A DNA stretch of 64,000 nucleotides from Paralvinella palmiformis (Eukaryota > Annelida > Polychaeta > Terebellida > Alvinellidae). How positions within the stretch are numbered: position 1 is the stretch's first letter; every line of letters starts with the position of its first letter. The notes beneath the pieces were generated by a model that saw only the letters and a list, made by a program, of their open reading frames with translations, was not told where the DNA came from and searched no databases. The position numbers were made by a program, and so were the translations under genes. This document shows, piece after piece, positions 23,001 through 36,449 of this stretch. Location: contig JAODUP010000477.1 in assembly GCA_025642065.1 (NCBI GenBank), positions 1 to 64,000 on the forward strand, written 5' to 3'.

Positions 23001-23902
23001 ATGGGTCTGTTGATGCTGACAAAGCTGGGCATAACAGCTAATTCTAGAAAGTCAATTGGCACTCCATAAGATCTGTGGGCCTTTCACCAATTAATCAACT
23101 TGACTTGCTTGAAGGATGGGAGAGATTTTGGTGATCTTGGCTGGTGAATGTTTATTGTGCATTATGATGGTTGGGTGACTCAAATATTCTCTCCTGATTG
23201 GCCAGTTGTCTTTGTTTACAGTAAATAAGGGTACATGGTCTTGTTTTGTGGATTTCTCTGTCCCTTTCATGTTTATTTGTTTGATCACTGTGGGGTTTTT
23301 CACTTTATGTTAATATTAAGATAATAAATAATACAGCAATCATATGAAGATTTTAGTGTAGTGTAGAATATGTAGGGTAATCACGTACTGAAAGTACGGA
23401 CTTGTGTATGATGTTTTAATTGTTATTAAATGTGGGGGAAATCTGATTAAATATATAAAAAAACAGTTGAACCTTTAACAAAAGAATACCTATTATGTTA
23501 AATTGTTTTGGTATCAATAAATTACTTGGTTTTATGATGCATAATGTCGTTAGCTGTAGGTTGCATTTCGTGTGAAAGTGATTACTCTTTCAAATTTGAC
23601 AGCTATGCTAAAGGTTAAATTTACTGGTAGCCACCATGTATTATATGAACAGGTTACTGGCATTGTCACTTACTTTCTGCTAGGCTTATAGGAATGAAAT
23701 GTATGTGTGAGACTTAAGATATTTTAACATTCTGACAGGTTGTCTTTTTCAAAACAGCTTTTCTGAATTTATGGTTACTGATAAAAGCTGCTTTTCTTAA
23801 AATGGTAATGGTGTTCTATTGGATTTCTTTTACCCATGTTATTTGTAACACATTTAATTACATTGCTTAGGCTGATCCGTTTCAAATGTAAATATTTTCC
23901 AG
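23001..23902. other. Upstream region or 5' intron of the RBM5/10-like gene
   Basis: AT-rich with no coding signal. The first coding exon begins after a TTTTCCAG acceptor at 23,902, so at least one untranslated exon should lie upstream. I could not locate it. Confidence 0.5.
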
Positions 23903-23904
23903 AA

Positions 23905-26900
23905 ATGATGGATGTTCAGCTGGATAATAATAGGTTCCAAGACTATGGGCATCCAGAGGAGAATAATTATGATAATAGCTTCAGCAGATTCTCGCCTGAA
24001 AAGTGTGATCAGAGGGCTGAGCGAGAAAGAACAAGGGACAGGTAGACTTTAAGACATTCACTTGTGCAATAACTTCTGTCATACTTTATTAGTTATAGGA
24101 AACTTATTTCTTTAATTCTGTGTTGCAGAGAGCGCCGCCGGGAGAGACGCCGCCGTAAAAGGGAACATGATCGTGACCGTGATTACCATGGTAGGGAAGA
24201 TGATGGTAGAGATAGGAGTCGCGATAGGCACAGGTCTCGAGATAATAGTCATATTGAAGGTCTCATGGATAGGCCTAGAGGTCTGAGTCAAGAAAATGAT
24301 GAAGACAATTCAATGTATGACTATGGTGAAGGATTTTATGAGGTAAATAGAAGTGGTTCATAATTTGATCCAGATAGAAGTTAGCAGTTTACTTGGATTT
24401 ATTTATATACAGCTTGGTTAATTTCAGGAGGGTGGATATATCGATCATCCAACTCATGCTGCCCAACAGCAGAATGACTATAACAGCCACAAGTACGGAC
24501 GAGATTCTGGTCGTGACAGAGATCGTGGTGGTGGTGACCGTTGGATGACAGACACACCCACGAACACTGTATTGCTTCGGGGATTGCCAGCATCTGTTGA
24601 TGAAAAAGATGTAAGCAGTATATGATTTAGTTAATACTTCTGGAATATTTTATATTTAACCAATACTGGTGTACTTATTTTTATCTCAATTTTATTAATG
24701 AACAGATCAAGGCTGAGTTAATGCTGTTTGGTGCTCCAGTTAAAGATGTACGGCTGATGAAAAGGAAAGATACAGGTGAGAATTTATTGCAGCCGTCTTG
24801 TCACTGTTTGTGGGTTGGTTCCTGTAAGCTGTGGCAATGTATAGATTCTGAATCCTCTTGCTTATTGTGTATGACAATACTTTGATGTTACAAGTATTAA
24901 GAAACTAATGCAGCCATCTGCAGATAAGAGATTTTATTGTCAGTATAGATAGAGAAGGGGTATCATTTTGTGATGTAATTCCTTTGTATGTGTTTGCCCA
25001 TGTGCATTTATGTGATGTGTTATTGTTGACCAGACATCAGTCAGTACAGCAAGATCAGGTAATGTATTTATTGTGATAGTGTCAAACAACTCTTGAAACT
25101 ATTTTTACAAATCCATACAAATGTACTTATGCATACAGTTGCTACTTATTTATCTTTAATCTCCATGCATTAATAAGAATGTAATTTATTCTTACAGGAT
25201 TGTCTTTTGGTATGTATTTTGTATCAGTGTAATGGGATAAATACAATTTTGTTTTCTGTGAGTTCATATTAATATACATCATATTGTATTATTTGACATG
25301 TTTCAAAGTAGAATGGTGACACTATGTATGAGTATTGCAATGTTAAATGTAGCTGAATAAGAATTAATTTCATCATGCATAATAAGTGCAGCAGAGGATT
25401 CATCTATACATTACCTTCTTCCTGTACAAGTGGGGGGGAGGTTCACTGGGTACCGATTCCATTGAAAACGTCCAACGAGTGAGATCGTATGATATGTGCT
25501 TTGGATGACAATAGCCCTCCCCCATGTGTCAACTATCTAACATGCGGCCATTTGAACTCGTTGAACAGGTGCGTCCAGAGGATTTGCTTTTGTGGAGTTT
25601 CAGAACCTAACTGACGCCCAGCGCTGGATGGATCAGAATCAGGTTTAACTGCCATTATGTCTTTTACTACTTCCATACTACATCTACGGTATAGTACAAT
25701 GGTGACCAAGGTAACATGGTCTCTAATGTGCCTGTTGACATGGTAACATACTGTGACCTTGAATTTGCCTGGTCGGACAGTTACTGACACAGTCAGTTGA
25801 CATTGGACAACTCTTGTGGTGCACTAAACCATATCTGATATTATATATTCTGTTTTGGCTATTTTATGACATTTCACACCTGACCCAATGTTTTTATTAT
25901 GTGTGTATATTTGACAGACAGTTCACTTACGTCAAAAGGGTTCTGGCCAGGTTAATGGAGCTTTTCTGTTTTGCATTTATCAGATTTTTCTTTATTTTCT
26001 TAAACTAGCTGATTATAGTAATTCCCATGCAACATTAATGTGGAGTTATATAGCTATTTATTATGTAAAATAACTACTATTTGTTGGTTTTTGCCTTTAC
26101 AGTTCTTTTAAAAGGATATTTTAAAGGGTTATTTTGAGTAGAGGTCATTTAGTTTGTGTTGTATCTTTATGTGTTTTGAAAGCTAAAACTACTGAACTAA
26201 GTAAGTGATCACTAAGTGTAATTTTTTGTGGTTTTCTTCATTGAAATTTTTCATCTGGCTAGAACCCTAAATATAACTCTGATTGACATACTGATGACTT
26301 GGGTGTGAATAAATTACGGCATTAATTGTCACTTCAGCAGAAAGGGCAGTGAAAACTTATATTTTTGCCTTGTGGGACATCTAGCTTTGCAGTGTTTTTA
26401 CTGGGAGCAAATTGACTGTGGAAAAGTATTTGCCAGTGCTTGATATCACTGTCAATTTTAGTGCGTGTTTTCTGCTTTTACGTTACATATTGTTACATTA
26501 ATGTTGTGAATGAGAAGTGAGAACACTAATGTGTAGTAAATGTGTTTCGGTGAGATCTAGTGTTAGTCTGCATACATTTTATTACAGTCAGTTACACATG
26601 GCAAACCTATATTCTAATGTTTGGCTTTAGTTACATACACAGGGTTGGGAATCGCTGAAACCTAAAATAATCGGTACATGTTACTATCCATGGGAAGGTT
26701 TTATTTTTCAGTATTCTCTTCGACCAAGGCAGTGAAATCTAATCGTGCTTCCTTGCAGCAATCGGGTGCAAAATTGGAGCCATTTGTAGTTGTTTATCAT
26801 TGGCTGACACCAGAACTGCGGTGTCCAGTTTGCATGTTGGTCTAGGCACATGTTCCATGTGTGCTTTTGAATGGTTAACTAACTCTTGTTGCTTGTTTCA

Positions 26901-29900
26901 TACAGGGCCACATACTGTTGCTGAATCAATACCGTGTAAAGATGTACTACAGCACGCCAAGAACATCTCGTCCAGGAGATTCAGGTTCTGGGGGTGACCG
27001 TCAGCAAAGTGATTGGCAGCGAACTGAATGGACATGTAGCAAGGTATGTAAATGTGTATTTTGTACAAGGGTTAGGGTAACTTGGGTTATAAAGGGGTTG
27101 GTCATTTCACTGGTCACTGTGGGTCCATGCTTTATATGTCAGAACTATTTGATTTGGGTTATGTGTTGTACTGCTTTGCAAATCAGTGCTAGACTCACCT
27201 GTCTATCACTGTTGATTGGTGGTGCTCTGTTAATGACTCGTTGTGTTATCCGGCACGTGTTCACTATCCATTTCAGTGTGGTTATCACAATTTTAGGAGG
27301 CGAGATCATTGCTTCAAGTGTAGTACGACCAGGGAAGGTAAGCTAAGGATTCTTATCCACACTAAAAAAACTTCATTTTCTGTGGGAAAACATGAAAAAT
27401 ATTGATTGAGAAACTTTCCCGTTGCACATGTTTGATTTGGCAACTGCTTCAGTAACTGCTAAATGTTTTTTGGGCTTGGACGTTCTGTCAGGATTTGTAT
27501 CACATGAAAGACTGTCCTGGGACAAATACATTTGGCAGTGAAGATTTGTAAGTAGTCACTTGCCCAGGTCTGTTTCCTTTCTAGATAACTGTACACATGA
27601 TTTATTCATACACATGCATATACACACACACTTTCTGGTACACAGAATAGTCTTTGTCCAGTGTAGTTTATGCCACGACCATGGCCACTGCTTGTTTCTC
27701 TGAGTGTCTTCGGATGCTGTCTGGTCAGCACATATCCATCACCAAGGGCTTCCCACCTGGCGGCTTTTATTCAAATTCACTGAAAATCTATATGTCATCT
27801 TTGGCGTTTTCAGAGTCTGATCGTGCCAAAGAAGGTGATGGTTTTGACCAAGTGGGCACAAATCCTTGCAACAGTAAGTACTACAATACTGTTAATCAGC
27901 CAGATTTATTGTTCCATCCTGTTTTAATTTCTGTGATTTGCTATTTAAAATAATACTTCTTAATTAGGATTATGGTGGAAAAATTTAAATATTAGGTTTA
28001 GTATAATATTGGCTCATCTTCTTTCAGCTCTGATATTCCGTGGTTTGGATGCTCTTACTACAGAGGAAAATATAATAACAGCACTGAGTAAACTGTCCGG
28101 TATTCCTGTGAAGAATGCGAAAGTTCTACGTGATGAGTTAACTGGTACTAGTCGTGGTTTTGGGTTTACCGAATTTAACACCTTAGCAGAGAGCTCTCAG
28201 ATGCTTGAGCTTTTGCAGAATCTGCCAACACCATTTGAAGTGGATGGGAAAGCTATCATTGTGTCATATGCAAAGAATACATTTTCAACAGTGTAAGTTC
28301 TCACTGGAAATAAGTGCTCTTCTGCTGTTAGATTGTTTTTAAGGTCTGTGTGTGTAGATTCATGACTGTTTACTCTGTTCTTAGTCAGGTCATTTATTTC
28401 CAGTATGGCCACAATGAACTCATGGTCACAAACAACTCAGCCTACAACAGATTACAACTACACTCCGTACAGCCAGAGTACCTACTATGACTCTGCATCA
28501 GGTCAGTATTATGACCCAACCACTGGCCAGTACTATGATTATTCTGCTTATTATGCACAACAACAGGCAGCAAGTGGAACTGTCACACAGAGTAAGTATT
28601 CACTTGATTTGTTTCTGTGCAATCATACTCTGTTTATGCATAACCAAACCAATTTTAGTCGTATAACATTAAGACACAACTGTCATTCTAATTTTGTTTT
28701 AGCCGATTCCACAAATGCTGCTGCAGCAGTGGCCCAAGCAGCTATTCAGCAAGCTCAGGCAGCAAAACAATACAGCAAACTGGACACCACAAAACATACT
28801 GTTGAAGCTAAACCAAAAGTGGCTGATCACACGAAGACTGTGGCTGAATGGCCCTCTGCATCAGCCAGTGCTGATCCCAGCTCTATAGAATATGCTAAAT
28901 ATCGTGAGTTATTTTAGTGTTTATCTGAAAGTAGGAACTCAGCTAGAAGCCAAGTTTATCAGATCTTGTTAAGAAATGGGTATTTTGGTCACGCACTGAT
29001 AATCAACTTGTAATGCAATTTAAAGTTAATTGTGTTTTAGTTTGTGCTGTGTATGATTTTGTTTTATTTTATAGCTACTCCTGATGTATCAACATACCAA
29101 TACGATGAATCCTCAGGTTATTACTATGATCCTTCCACTGGACTATATTATGATGCCAGTTCTCAGGTTTGTATGGAGGGAAAATTCTTTGTCCTGTTGA
29201 TTGTTAGACCTAGTACTAGATTCAGATATTAGTTATTATTCAGCCATATTACATAACTTGCTGTTTTACTTCAGTATTACTACAACTCCACAACAAACCA
29301 ATTTTTGTATTGGGATGGAGAGAAGCAGACTTACCTGCCAGCTCCTAACCAAGAACAGAGTGCAGCTGCTGTAAGTGAAAAGAAAGATGAGGAAAAAACT
29401 AAGAAAGACAAGGAAAAGAAAGATAAAGTCAAAGTGGCAAAGAAAATAGCAAAGGTATACACAAAATACAATGAATAAAATACTTGCTCTTATTTTAGGG
29501 AACTTTTAAGGCCTAAGTGGTACCCCTTTCTGGCTATATCAGATAGCTGTTTCATCTTTTACTCTGCCTCATTACTTTTGAGGGTCACACGAAAGCACCC
29601 ATTAAATAGCAACATTATCTTACTTATATTTTAGATATTCAGAATTTTGAATATCTGAAAGTTGAAGTTCTGACAGTTATTACTTTGTTTTTAGGATATG
29701 GCAAAATGGGCAAAGACGTTAAATGCCCAGAAAGAAGCTATGAAAGAGGGGTTCAAGAGGTCAATGCAGATGGCCACTCAGAAAGCTGAGAAGGAATCTG
29801 CTAGTGCTGATGCTGGTTTTGCAATTCTTGAGAAGGTTAAAGCTGAAAGACCTGCAACAATGGACTTGTTTAAGAAGAAGGAAGAGAAACAACTTATGCC

Positions 29901-31129
29901 ACCACCAGCACTGGTACATAAAACCACTTTTCTTGAAATAATATAATTCTCTTAACTGAGAAAGTTAATAGAAAAGATAATAACAGTTAATGGTTTGAGC
30001 TGGAATTTAGTTTCTGTTAATTTTAATGTCTATTTCTAGTCAAGTGGTGGTAAGCCAGGCTTGGTAGCATCGTATGGAGGTGATTCTGATGAAGATGATG
30101 ACGAGGACCATTCACATGGTGGTAATGTAGAAGAGAAATTATTGGACTGGAACAAGTTAGCATGTTTGCTTTGCAAAAGGCAGTTTCCATCAAAAGAGGC
30201 ACTTCAACGTCATCAGCAGCTTTCTGACTTGCACAAGGTTGGTAATTTGTGATTAAGTTTGCTGTGATTAGTTTTCTGTACTAACACTGAATTATGTTTA
30301 CATGTGTATTATTTTTTTCCCCAAAGAAAAATCTTGAAAGTTTGAAGAAGTCTCGGGCAGAAGAAGCATCTTCAGTGGTATGTTGTTCAGAATTTACTTT
30401 TAAAACTGATTCTTATTTTTCTTTTTTTGCCATCTCGAACATAGAGTAACTGATAGTTGGCCTAATTTTGAAAATCTGTTCTCTAGCAGGCATACAGAGA
30501 CCGTGCTAAAGAAAGAAGAGAGAAGTATGGTCGACCTGAACCTCCTGTGCCAAAGAAATCCTTAGATATAAGTGCTCCTGTCCCGTAAGTGGATGGCTTT
30601 CACTCGGGCAGAACAGATTTGTCGCTTGATTAAAATTTTGTAGAATTTCATCCATACAGAAATTGTACTTTTTATTGTTATGGGGTAGAACTCTTCTGAG
30701 TAAAAGATAGATAAGATATTTGGGATGTGGAATGTTTCACTGACTGCAGCAGGAATGAAATAATATATCTGAATGATGGTTGAAGTTTTCTTTTAGTCAG
30801 ATTGATATCTGTTTGAAAATTAATTATCATTCCACTTGGCAGCTGGTGTCTGTAGGTGTTTCTCTGTGTTGATCAGGTTTGAGCAGCCAACGAGGCATGG
30901 TCTCAAGGAAGATAATGTCGGCAATAAGCTGCTTCAGAAAATGGGATGGAGTCAAGGCCAAGGACTTGGCAAAGCAAACCAAGGTCGAACTGAGGTGGTA
31001 GAAACAACATTCCGTCAAGCACAGGCTGGCCTTGGTACAAGGGGTAGTAATTATAATGTGAATCCAGGCGATTCCTACAAAGAGACTGTGAAAAAAATGA
31101 TGCATGTGCGGTATCATGAGTCTGACTGA
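23905..31129 (+). CDS. RBM5/RBM10: RBM5/RBM10-like RNA-binding splicing regulator (18 coding exons)
   Basis: Exons: 23905-24041, 24129-24342, 24428-24610, 24706-24775, 25569-25642, 26906-27043, 27277-27337, 27814-27873, 28028-28292, 28404-28591, 28703-28903, 29075-29166, 29275-29454, 29695-29913, 30040-30237, 30327-30377, 30490-30584, 30877-31129. All introns are GT-AG and the phases join into 892 codons. An Arg-rich N-terminus precedes RRM1 (about 163-245; [15 protein letters not shown]), a RanBP2 finger (Cys 270/273/284/287), RRM2 (about 313-395; [15 protein letters not shown]), OCRE (about 536-585; [20 protein letters not shown]), a C2H2 finger (about 736-759) and a G-patch (about 815-862; [17 protein letters not shown]). 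This order is that of vertebrate RBM5 and RBM10, nuclear regulators of 3' splice-site choice and exon skipping; which of the two is closer cannot be told here. An extra tyrosine-rich repeat near residue 430 resembles a degenerate OCRE unit. The start ATG is followed at once by a second ATG, and either could be used. Confidence 0.96.
28592..28702 (+). other. Frame-preserving intron 10 of the RBM5/10-like gene
   Basis: The intron is 111 nt (37 codons) with a GTAAGT donor and TTTTAG acceptor, and no stop in the frame that enters from exon 10. Exon 10, intron 10 and exon 11 form one continuous open frame, so retention would insert 37 residues after the tyrosine-rich region. Confidence 0.85.
30484..30490 (+). 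promoter_or_regulatory. Tandem NAGNAG 3' splice acceptor, exon 17
   Basis: The acceptor reads TAGCAG followed by G, so splicing can occur after either AG. The choice adds or omits one CAG codon (Gln) before Ala-Tyr-Arg-Asp without changing frame. Confidence 0.7.
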
Positions 31130-32689
31130 GAGATAATGCTTAATTTGTTTGTGTATATGTTAGAGAGCTTTGAAGTGCAAGATATGAATGATTTTGTAAC
31201 TGTTTTAGAACACAGCATGCATGTACCTTGTTGATTTGCACTTTCACATGTACGATCTAAAGATGGCACTGCCAGTTCATTTTGTTCATTGTAATATATC
31301 ATATTTATCATGACACTATCTCATTATTACTGTTTTGTTAAGGAGTGCATTATCAATTAATCGGATGCAGTTGTAGAATATTATTTGGCAGTTAGCCTTC
31401 TTTTGATTGGAACTTAGAGTTTATTCAGTAGTGTACATCACATTACAATTTCCAGGTTATTGATCTTCTTGTATGGTCAGCATTGATTAAAGTAAGGCTT
31501 TATTTCTCAACAAGAAAAGTTTGTCTGTGAAAGGCAAATGTTTAATGTATTGGCTTGGTTGCACATAATACGTACAGTATATTGGAATCTATCAAAGAAA
31601 AAGCTACTGTATAATACATTATAGTTTATTGGTCATCATTTAAAATCTGATCTAAAAACTTGTTGTTGCACATTTGTTTATTTCATCTGTCATTGAGTGT
31701 ATTAGAGTGAGAATAAATCTCCCATTACTGTCATAAATATGTATTTTGTACTACTGTTGTGTGTTGATGTCAAACGTTACACTTGCACTATACACACAAA
31801 ACCTAATACCTATTAATTGCTTACTTAATCATTGACAGTGTTCAGAGCAACATAATTTTATATTAAAATGTATTTGTGGGAGTTAGATATTTGATAAAAT
31901 GTTAGTAATGCTTGAACGAAATAAATATCAACATTTCTGAATACGTGTAGTACAACAGGATTTTATGTATGCTGGCTTTGTCCCAGATTTTGTGATAGAC
32001 CGATATCGGTAATTTTCATGTGGAAGTCTATATCCTGTTTTAAGTCGAGCTTAAATGATCAATTCCAGTTAAAGAAACTTGCTCAGTATGGTTCCTACAG
32101 AGCTGGTGACCTATAATGCAAAACAGATCCTCAGAAATTACGCATAAAATTATTTTCTAGCAGGTGTCTGTCCTGGTGAAGCTTGGATTTTACCATTTCT
32201 GAATATTTCTTGGAATTATATCTATAATCAAAGGGTAGGAAGAATGTTGAATTTTTTTTACTCCCAATCTTGTCTGATTATTTTTAAATACCATAAGCCA
32301 AGATATAATTTTTAGGAGATGCACATTATTGGTTAAATAAATATTGGACAGTAGATTTCTCACTGATGCAGACCTGTCGAGTACTACAGGTTTAGCCGTA
32401 GTCATTACGGTTGTATTAATAAAATTACGGTTGAAAAACTATACGGTTTTCTAATTATTTCATGGTTTTTTACCTACAAAACATTTTGGTAAATACTAGA
32501 TAAGCATGCTACACGCAACAGTCTTGTAACAGGGCATCGATCGTCTGCCTTTTTGGTCAAGTCTATACGACACCGCACGAGGCTTCCGGCGACAATTATG
32601 CCTAGAAGTTTATAGTTATTGAAAATGGAAGATTATTATTTAGCTTGAACCATAGACATTTATTTTGAACAGAGAAATCATGGATGATA
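31130..32689. other. 3' UTR and intergenic stretch
   Basis: The first part is the likely 3' UTR of the RBM5/10-like gene. After about 31,930 nothing is recognised. A cluster of TACGGTT motifs at 32,395-32,450 may be the start of the hAT remnant that follows, but no inverted partner was found. Confidence 0.5.
31712..31717 (+). terminator. Candidate poly(A) signal of the RBM5/10-like gene
   Basis: AATAAA about 580 bases after the TGA stop. A second AATAAA is at 31,920-31,925. Which one is used cannot be told from sequence. Confidence 0.5.
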
Positions 32690-33570
32690 ATCATCGTTTA
32701 CCTCGCCGGAAAGGAGACAGAAAACGAAAGTCAAACCGTAGGGCATGTTTCGACAGGTTACCCAATTCAAATGAGTAATCATTGCATACGAAACTGGCAG
32801 TGAGTACGCTCGTTGTACCGTATGTGGTCGCGATATATAAGTAGCTGTTTTGATGTAAATATCTACCTGGTCACCACACTACACAAAACAAAGGAGGCCA
32901 AGGTGAAAACACACACATGAAAATGTGTTCTCTGGCAAAGCGCAGTCATCCTCCGCCATCGCAACGGTAGAGGTACTCTTTTCACAGTCGGTGGCCGAGT
33001 ATAACCTGTTGGCGTCTGTAGCTGATCCCTTCACTGACTTGGTGAAAGTCATATTTCCAGACAGCTAATTTTGTTAGCAATCTTCGCAAATTCTTCTGTT
33101 ATGCGAAAAATGGTGAAGATTTTCTCATATGTTAAATGACTTGATTGTGCTAGAACAACCCAACCAAACGAAATGAACCAAGGTATGCCCCAATTGTTCA
33201 TCTGACTGAACGCTTTGGTCATCTTGTTGACCAAGACCTCCCCCAAAAAGAATTTAAGGACACTGAGATCGGGATGGAAGAAGGTGGTGTACAGAAATGT
33301 TTTGACCCTACTAGGGGTGAAATCATGAAGTTAAATATGGCAATGGGAAAGTTGCGGTTCCCAGCACTAGCATAAGTAAAGATACCTGTTGTCAATTTGC
33401 CACACAGCAATGCTGACTGTGAGAGTGTTTTCCGTTGACCATACAGAGTGTAGTTAGAGACTCAACACGGACACGTTCACAGCACTTTTACAGTGCAAGC
33501 CCAATAAAGACCGCTAGGTCATGTTATGAAGTTTAATGTATCAAAGGAGATAACGGCTCTAGGAAAACGT
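32690..33570 (+). mobile_element. Decayed hAT transposon (ZNF862-like type), internally deleted
   Basis: A short finger-like segment RCTVCGRDI (near 32,811-32,840) is followed near 32,957 by a segment reading ATVEVLFSQSVAEYNLLASV and ADPFTDLVKVIFPDS, which matches the region just before the catalytic domain of ZNF862-like hAT proteins. The catalytic middle is missing. The C-terminal dimerisation region appears near 33,385-33,425 (VVNLPHSNADCESVF) and continues to about 33,560. Frameshifts and stops occur throughout. No terminal repeats were identified. Confidence 0.75.
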
Positions 33571-33931
33571 GCCACACGCGCGTACAACATGCAGCACCAG
33601 TAAATGTATGTTTGGACCTACGTATTGTCAGTACAACGAGCACAATCGCAATCAATGTGAATACCTGATTGTTACATTATATGTTAATAAATATAGAACC
33701 AATAAATAATAGTTGCCACCAATGATCGTAGTTCTGTTTTCTGAGAACTTACGGTTTTGTTGACACTATTGTTTTACTCATCCTAATTAAACTACTGTTT
33801 CACATTTCTCGGAGGTTGAGGTATGCGGATGCATGTTTAAATATTATTTAAAAATTTATCAAGTGAAAGTATAATTTTATTCCTAACCTGAGGTCTGAGG
33901 AACGAATGTGACCATTCGAGCTTAGTGATAT

Positions 33932-34295
33932 GGTTGGTTTTGGTTTTGTTGTTCGGGGAGAATCCGCAGGCTGTCGCTTAATCAGCACAGCCTCTATGTT
34001 GGAGTGGTTGAGAAACCTCCTCCCCCACCACTCACAGGGGAGCAGTACGGAAAGATGGAGCCGAAATACCCTGGTCACTGCCAGAGTGTTTTACATCCTC
34101 AGGAGGTTTTTAACGTCCCACTTTATTTTTAAATAATTCAGTGGAGACGGCAGCGCCATTTAACGTGGTCAGCCACCCACGATGTAGTGAGCCGAGAAAT
34201 TAATCCCTGGAAAAGTTTCGACCTCTTACGGGGTTCGAACCTGCGACCGTTGGCACCAAGTGCCGGGTGCTTAACCGCTAGGCCACCGGAGCTCA
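33932..34295 (-). mobile_element. tRNA-derived SINE (family 1), minus strand
   Basis: Full-length copy read right to left from GAGCTCCGGTGGCCTAGCGG, with B-box GGTTCGAACCC. It is flanked by the perfect 11-bp duplication CTTAGTGATAT (33,921-33,931 and 34,296-34,306), which proves an LINE-mediated insertion. The GTTTTGTTGTTCGGGG end is the 3' end of the element. Confidence 0.93.
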
Positions 34296-34306
34296 CTTAG
34301 TGATAT

Positions 34307-34681
34307 CTAGGTGACTTTAATTTTATATGGAAGACGCTGTCCTATGATTGTGTAGCCCGTAACAACAAACACAGCGTTAAGAAACATTCTGGTATCTCCA
34401 GCTCTCACACACCATTAATGAAGTTGTTTGTCGAGCTTTAAATACTTAATGTCTACAAAATATAAATTCTATTGAGATACACATCTCTAGCACATCTTGT
34501 TAAATGTAAGAATCGACTTAATCGCTTATGAAGAAAGGCCCCTTTGCCAAGATGAACGCCAACAGTCATTTGTAGATCTGTGCAAGTGCCTAAATAAAAT
34601 TATTGTTTTGCAATCGATATTTCCATATCGAATCGATTCAGATCAAATCGTCAGAAATAATCGCAATTTCTTGAGATCCCC

Positions 34682-34752
<71 letters not shown>

Positions 34753-35230
34753 TCTGTTCTTCCCTATTCTGATGAGTAGTTTTATCTGATGTATGGCGCT
34801 GCCATTGTTTGGAAATTTATCACATATAATGACTGTATTGAACTATCATCTATTACGATCATTATAATATAACTGATTTTACTGAGGGTATAGGCCGGAT
34901 GGACATTAAACTACTTTAGTTAATTAGTCTTAAATAATTAACTTTGCGGTCTCCCACATACGTCCCATATCTTGGACGTGGTGAATTTTCCAGTTCGGCC
35001 AAATAAGAATTAATTAACCACCAATCTAATGACTTCACAATATTTTTAAAAGAACTGATTACAAGTTGCAGTAACTTTTACTGGGTAGAAATATTGAGGA
35101 TGCTCGTTTTATTATGATATATGGCGGCATAATATCTTTGTTCTGATACCTTGGTATTCCAACAATTTGTTATATGTCATGAGTTTCAAATCTGACTTTC
35201 TAATTAGTTTATTTTATAATATCGGCTCCA
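34307..35230. other. Stretch holding a long CA microsatellite
   Basis: No gene recognised. A 68-bp CA repeat (34,684-34,751) lies in it; the rest is AT-rich. Confidence 0.6.
34684..34751. repeat. (CA)n microsatellite
   Basis: About 34 uninterrupted CA units. In one frame it encodes a Thr-His run that is not a real protein. Confidence 0.97.
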
Positions 35231-35237
35231 CAACGCT

Positions 35238-35530
35238 ATGAAAAGTACCGAGTTCCAATCTCCGCTGACTTGGCTGTACTGTTACAAACCATTCACTAAC
35301 AATGCTTTCACACATTCAACCCACACCACGAATACATTAATAGAGTACAAACCCAACCAAACCCCGCGGCTACGACATCAACACCCGTGCGATCCCAACA
35401 ACCGGCGGGCCACAAATCCCCAAGCGGCACGGAACGGGTGACCACCAACTTCCTTCGCACATCAATAAATCTATGATTTCACACTCATTTGACCTCACAA
35501 TTCGTCGGCCACAAACCGATGACTACACAC
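35238..35530 (+). repeat. Dispersed repeat family R, copy 1
   Basis: The sequence CAATCTCCGCTGACTTGGCT through GGCCACAAATCCCC and on to ACATCAATAAATC...TTTGACCTCACAATT also occurs as copy 2 at 36,640-36,797. That copy continues after the RTE insertion at about 39,690-39,795. It resembles no family I can name. Confidence 0.85.
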
Positions 35531-36223
35531 ACACCGGAGCTTTTAGTTGAGACTATGTCTCAACTCACAATTACAATAATAAAGTCATGAAATTAAATCA
35601 TTCACTTTCAGTGTCCTGTTTCAGTGTTCCGTACGACCATTGCTCTACGGATGGACTGACACAAACAGGCGGCGACTCTTCCTCTATTAGCGTAGCCCAT
35701 TTGTCGAACACTAATCAGAATAGTTCCGGATCACGCCAGTGCACTAACTCGGTGATTTCACGTCGTCTGGATCGTTCACTCATCCCCGGCTTCCGGTCAC
35801 GTGTTCACACATACTTCCCACGTTATTCATTTTCTACGGTGACGTCAGCCTCATGCATTTTCCCGTGATCTGAGCTGGTGTCGTCGTACTTCCGGTCGGC
35901 CGCGATTTCGCTATTGATGTCCGAGCCGTCTTTCGGTGTACGCACTTTCGATTTTCGTGCACCTGAGATCGAGTCAGAAGATCCAGGGACACCACATCGC
36001 TGCCATAAATGGTCACGTAATTCCCACCCACCCGGCTTTCCAGTTCCAAGCCCATCCGTTCTATCCGAATAGTCTCCTATCGGCTATCCGGCAAACGGAA
36101 TCCCGAAGCAGCAGCCGGTCCAGAACATGGCACCGTTGAGTTCCGGATCGATGTCGTTCAACACCGACGTCATCATGGCAGCTTCTAATCTTCGAATCCT
36201 GGCAGGCTCGCCATTGAAAAGTA

Positions 36224-36270
36224 CCGAGATCCGGGATGCGGCCGGCTCGGCCGTCCGTCCCGGATCTCGG
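36224..36270. repeat. GC-rich perfect hairpin, 13-bp arms
   Basis: CCGAGATCCGGGA and TCCCGGATCTCGG are exact reverse complements around a 21-base loop that is itself CGGCCG-rich. A GAAAAGTACCGAG motif just before it also occurs at the start of family-R copy 1 (35,239). It could be a structural end of a mobile element, such as a Helitron-type 3' hairpin, but no diagnostic terminus follows. Confidence 0.85.
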
Positions 36271-36449
36271 CCTTAGCTAAGCTCTCTCTTTCAAAACTCA
36301 TGTAGTCTCGAATCTACTTTATTGTACTCACTCTACAAACTCTACTCGAAACTGTACAAAAACTATACACTCCGCGAAACTCTCCAGTCCAGAACCACCA
36401 CACACTCCACTACTCCCACCCAAACCAAAAAAATCTACAAAAATCCAGA

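Noticed and set aside
34684..34751. Thr-His repeat protein across the CA microsatellite
   Set aside because: The frame exists only because the dinucleotide repeat is open in several frames; no flanking coding signal.
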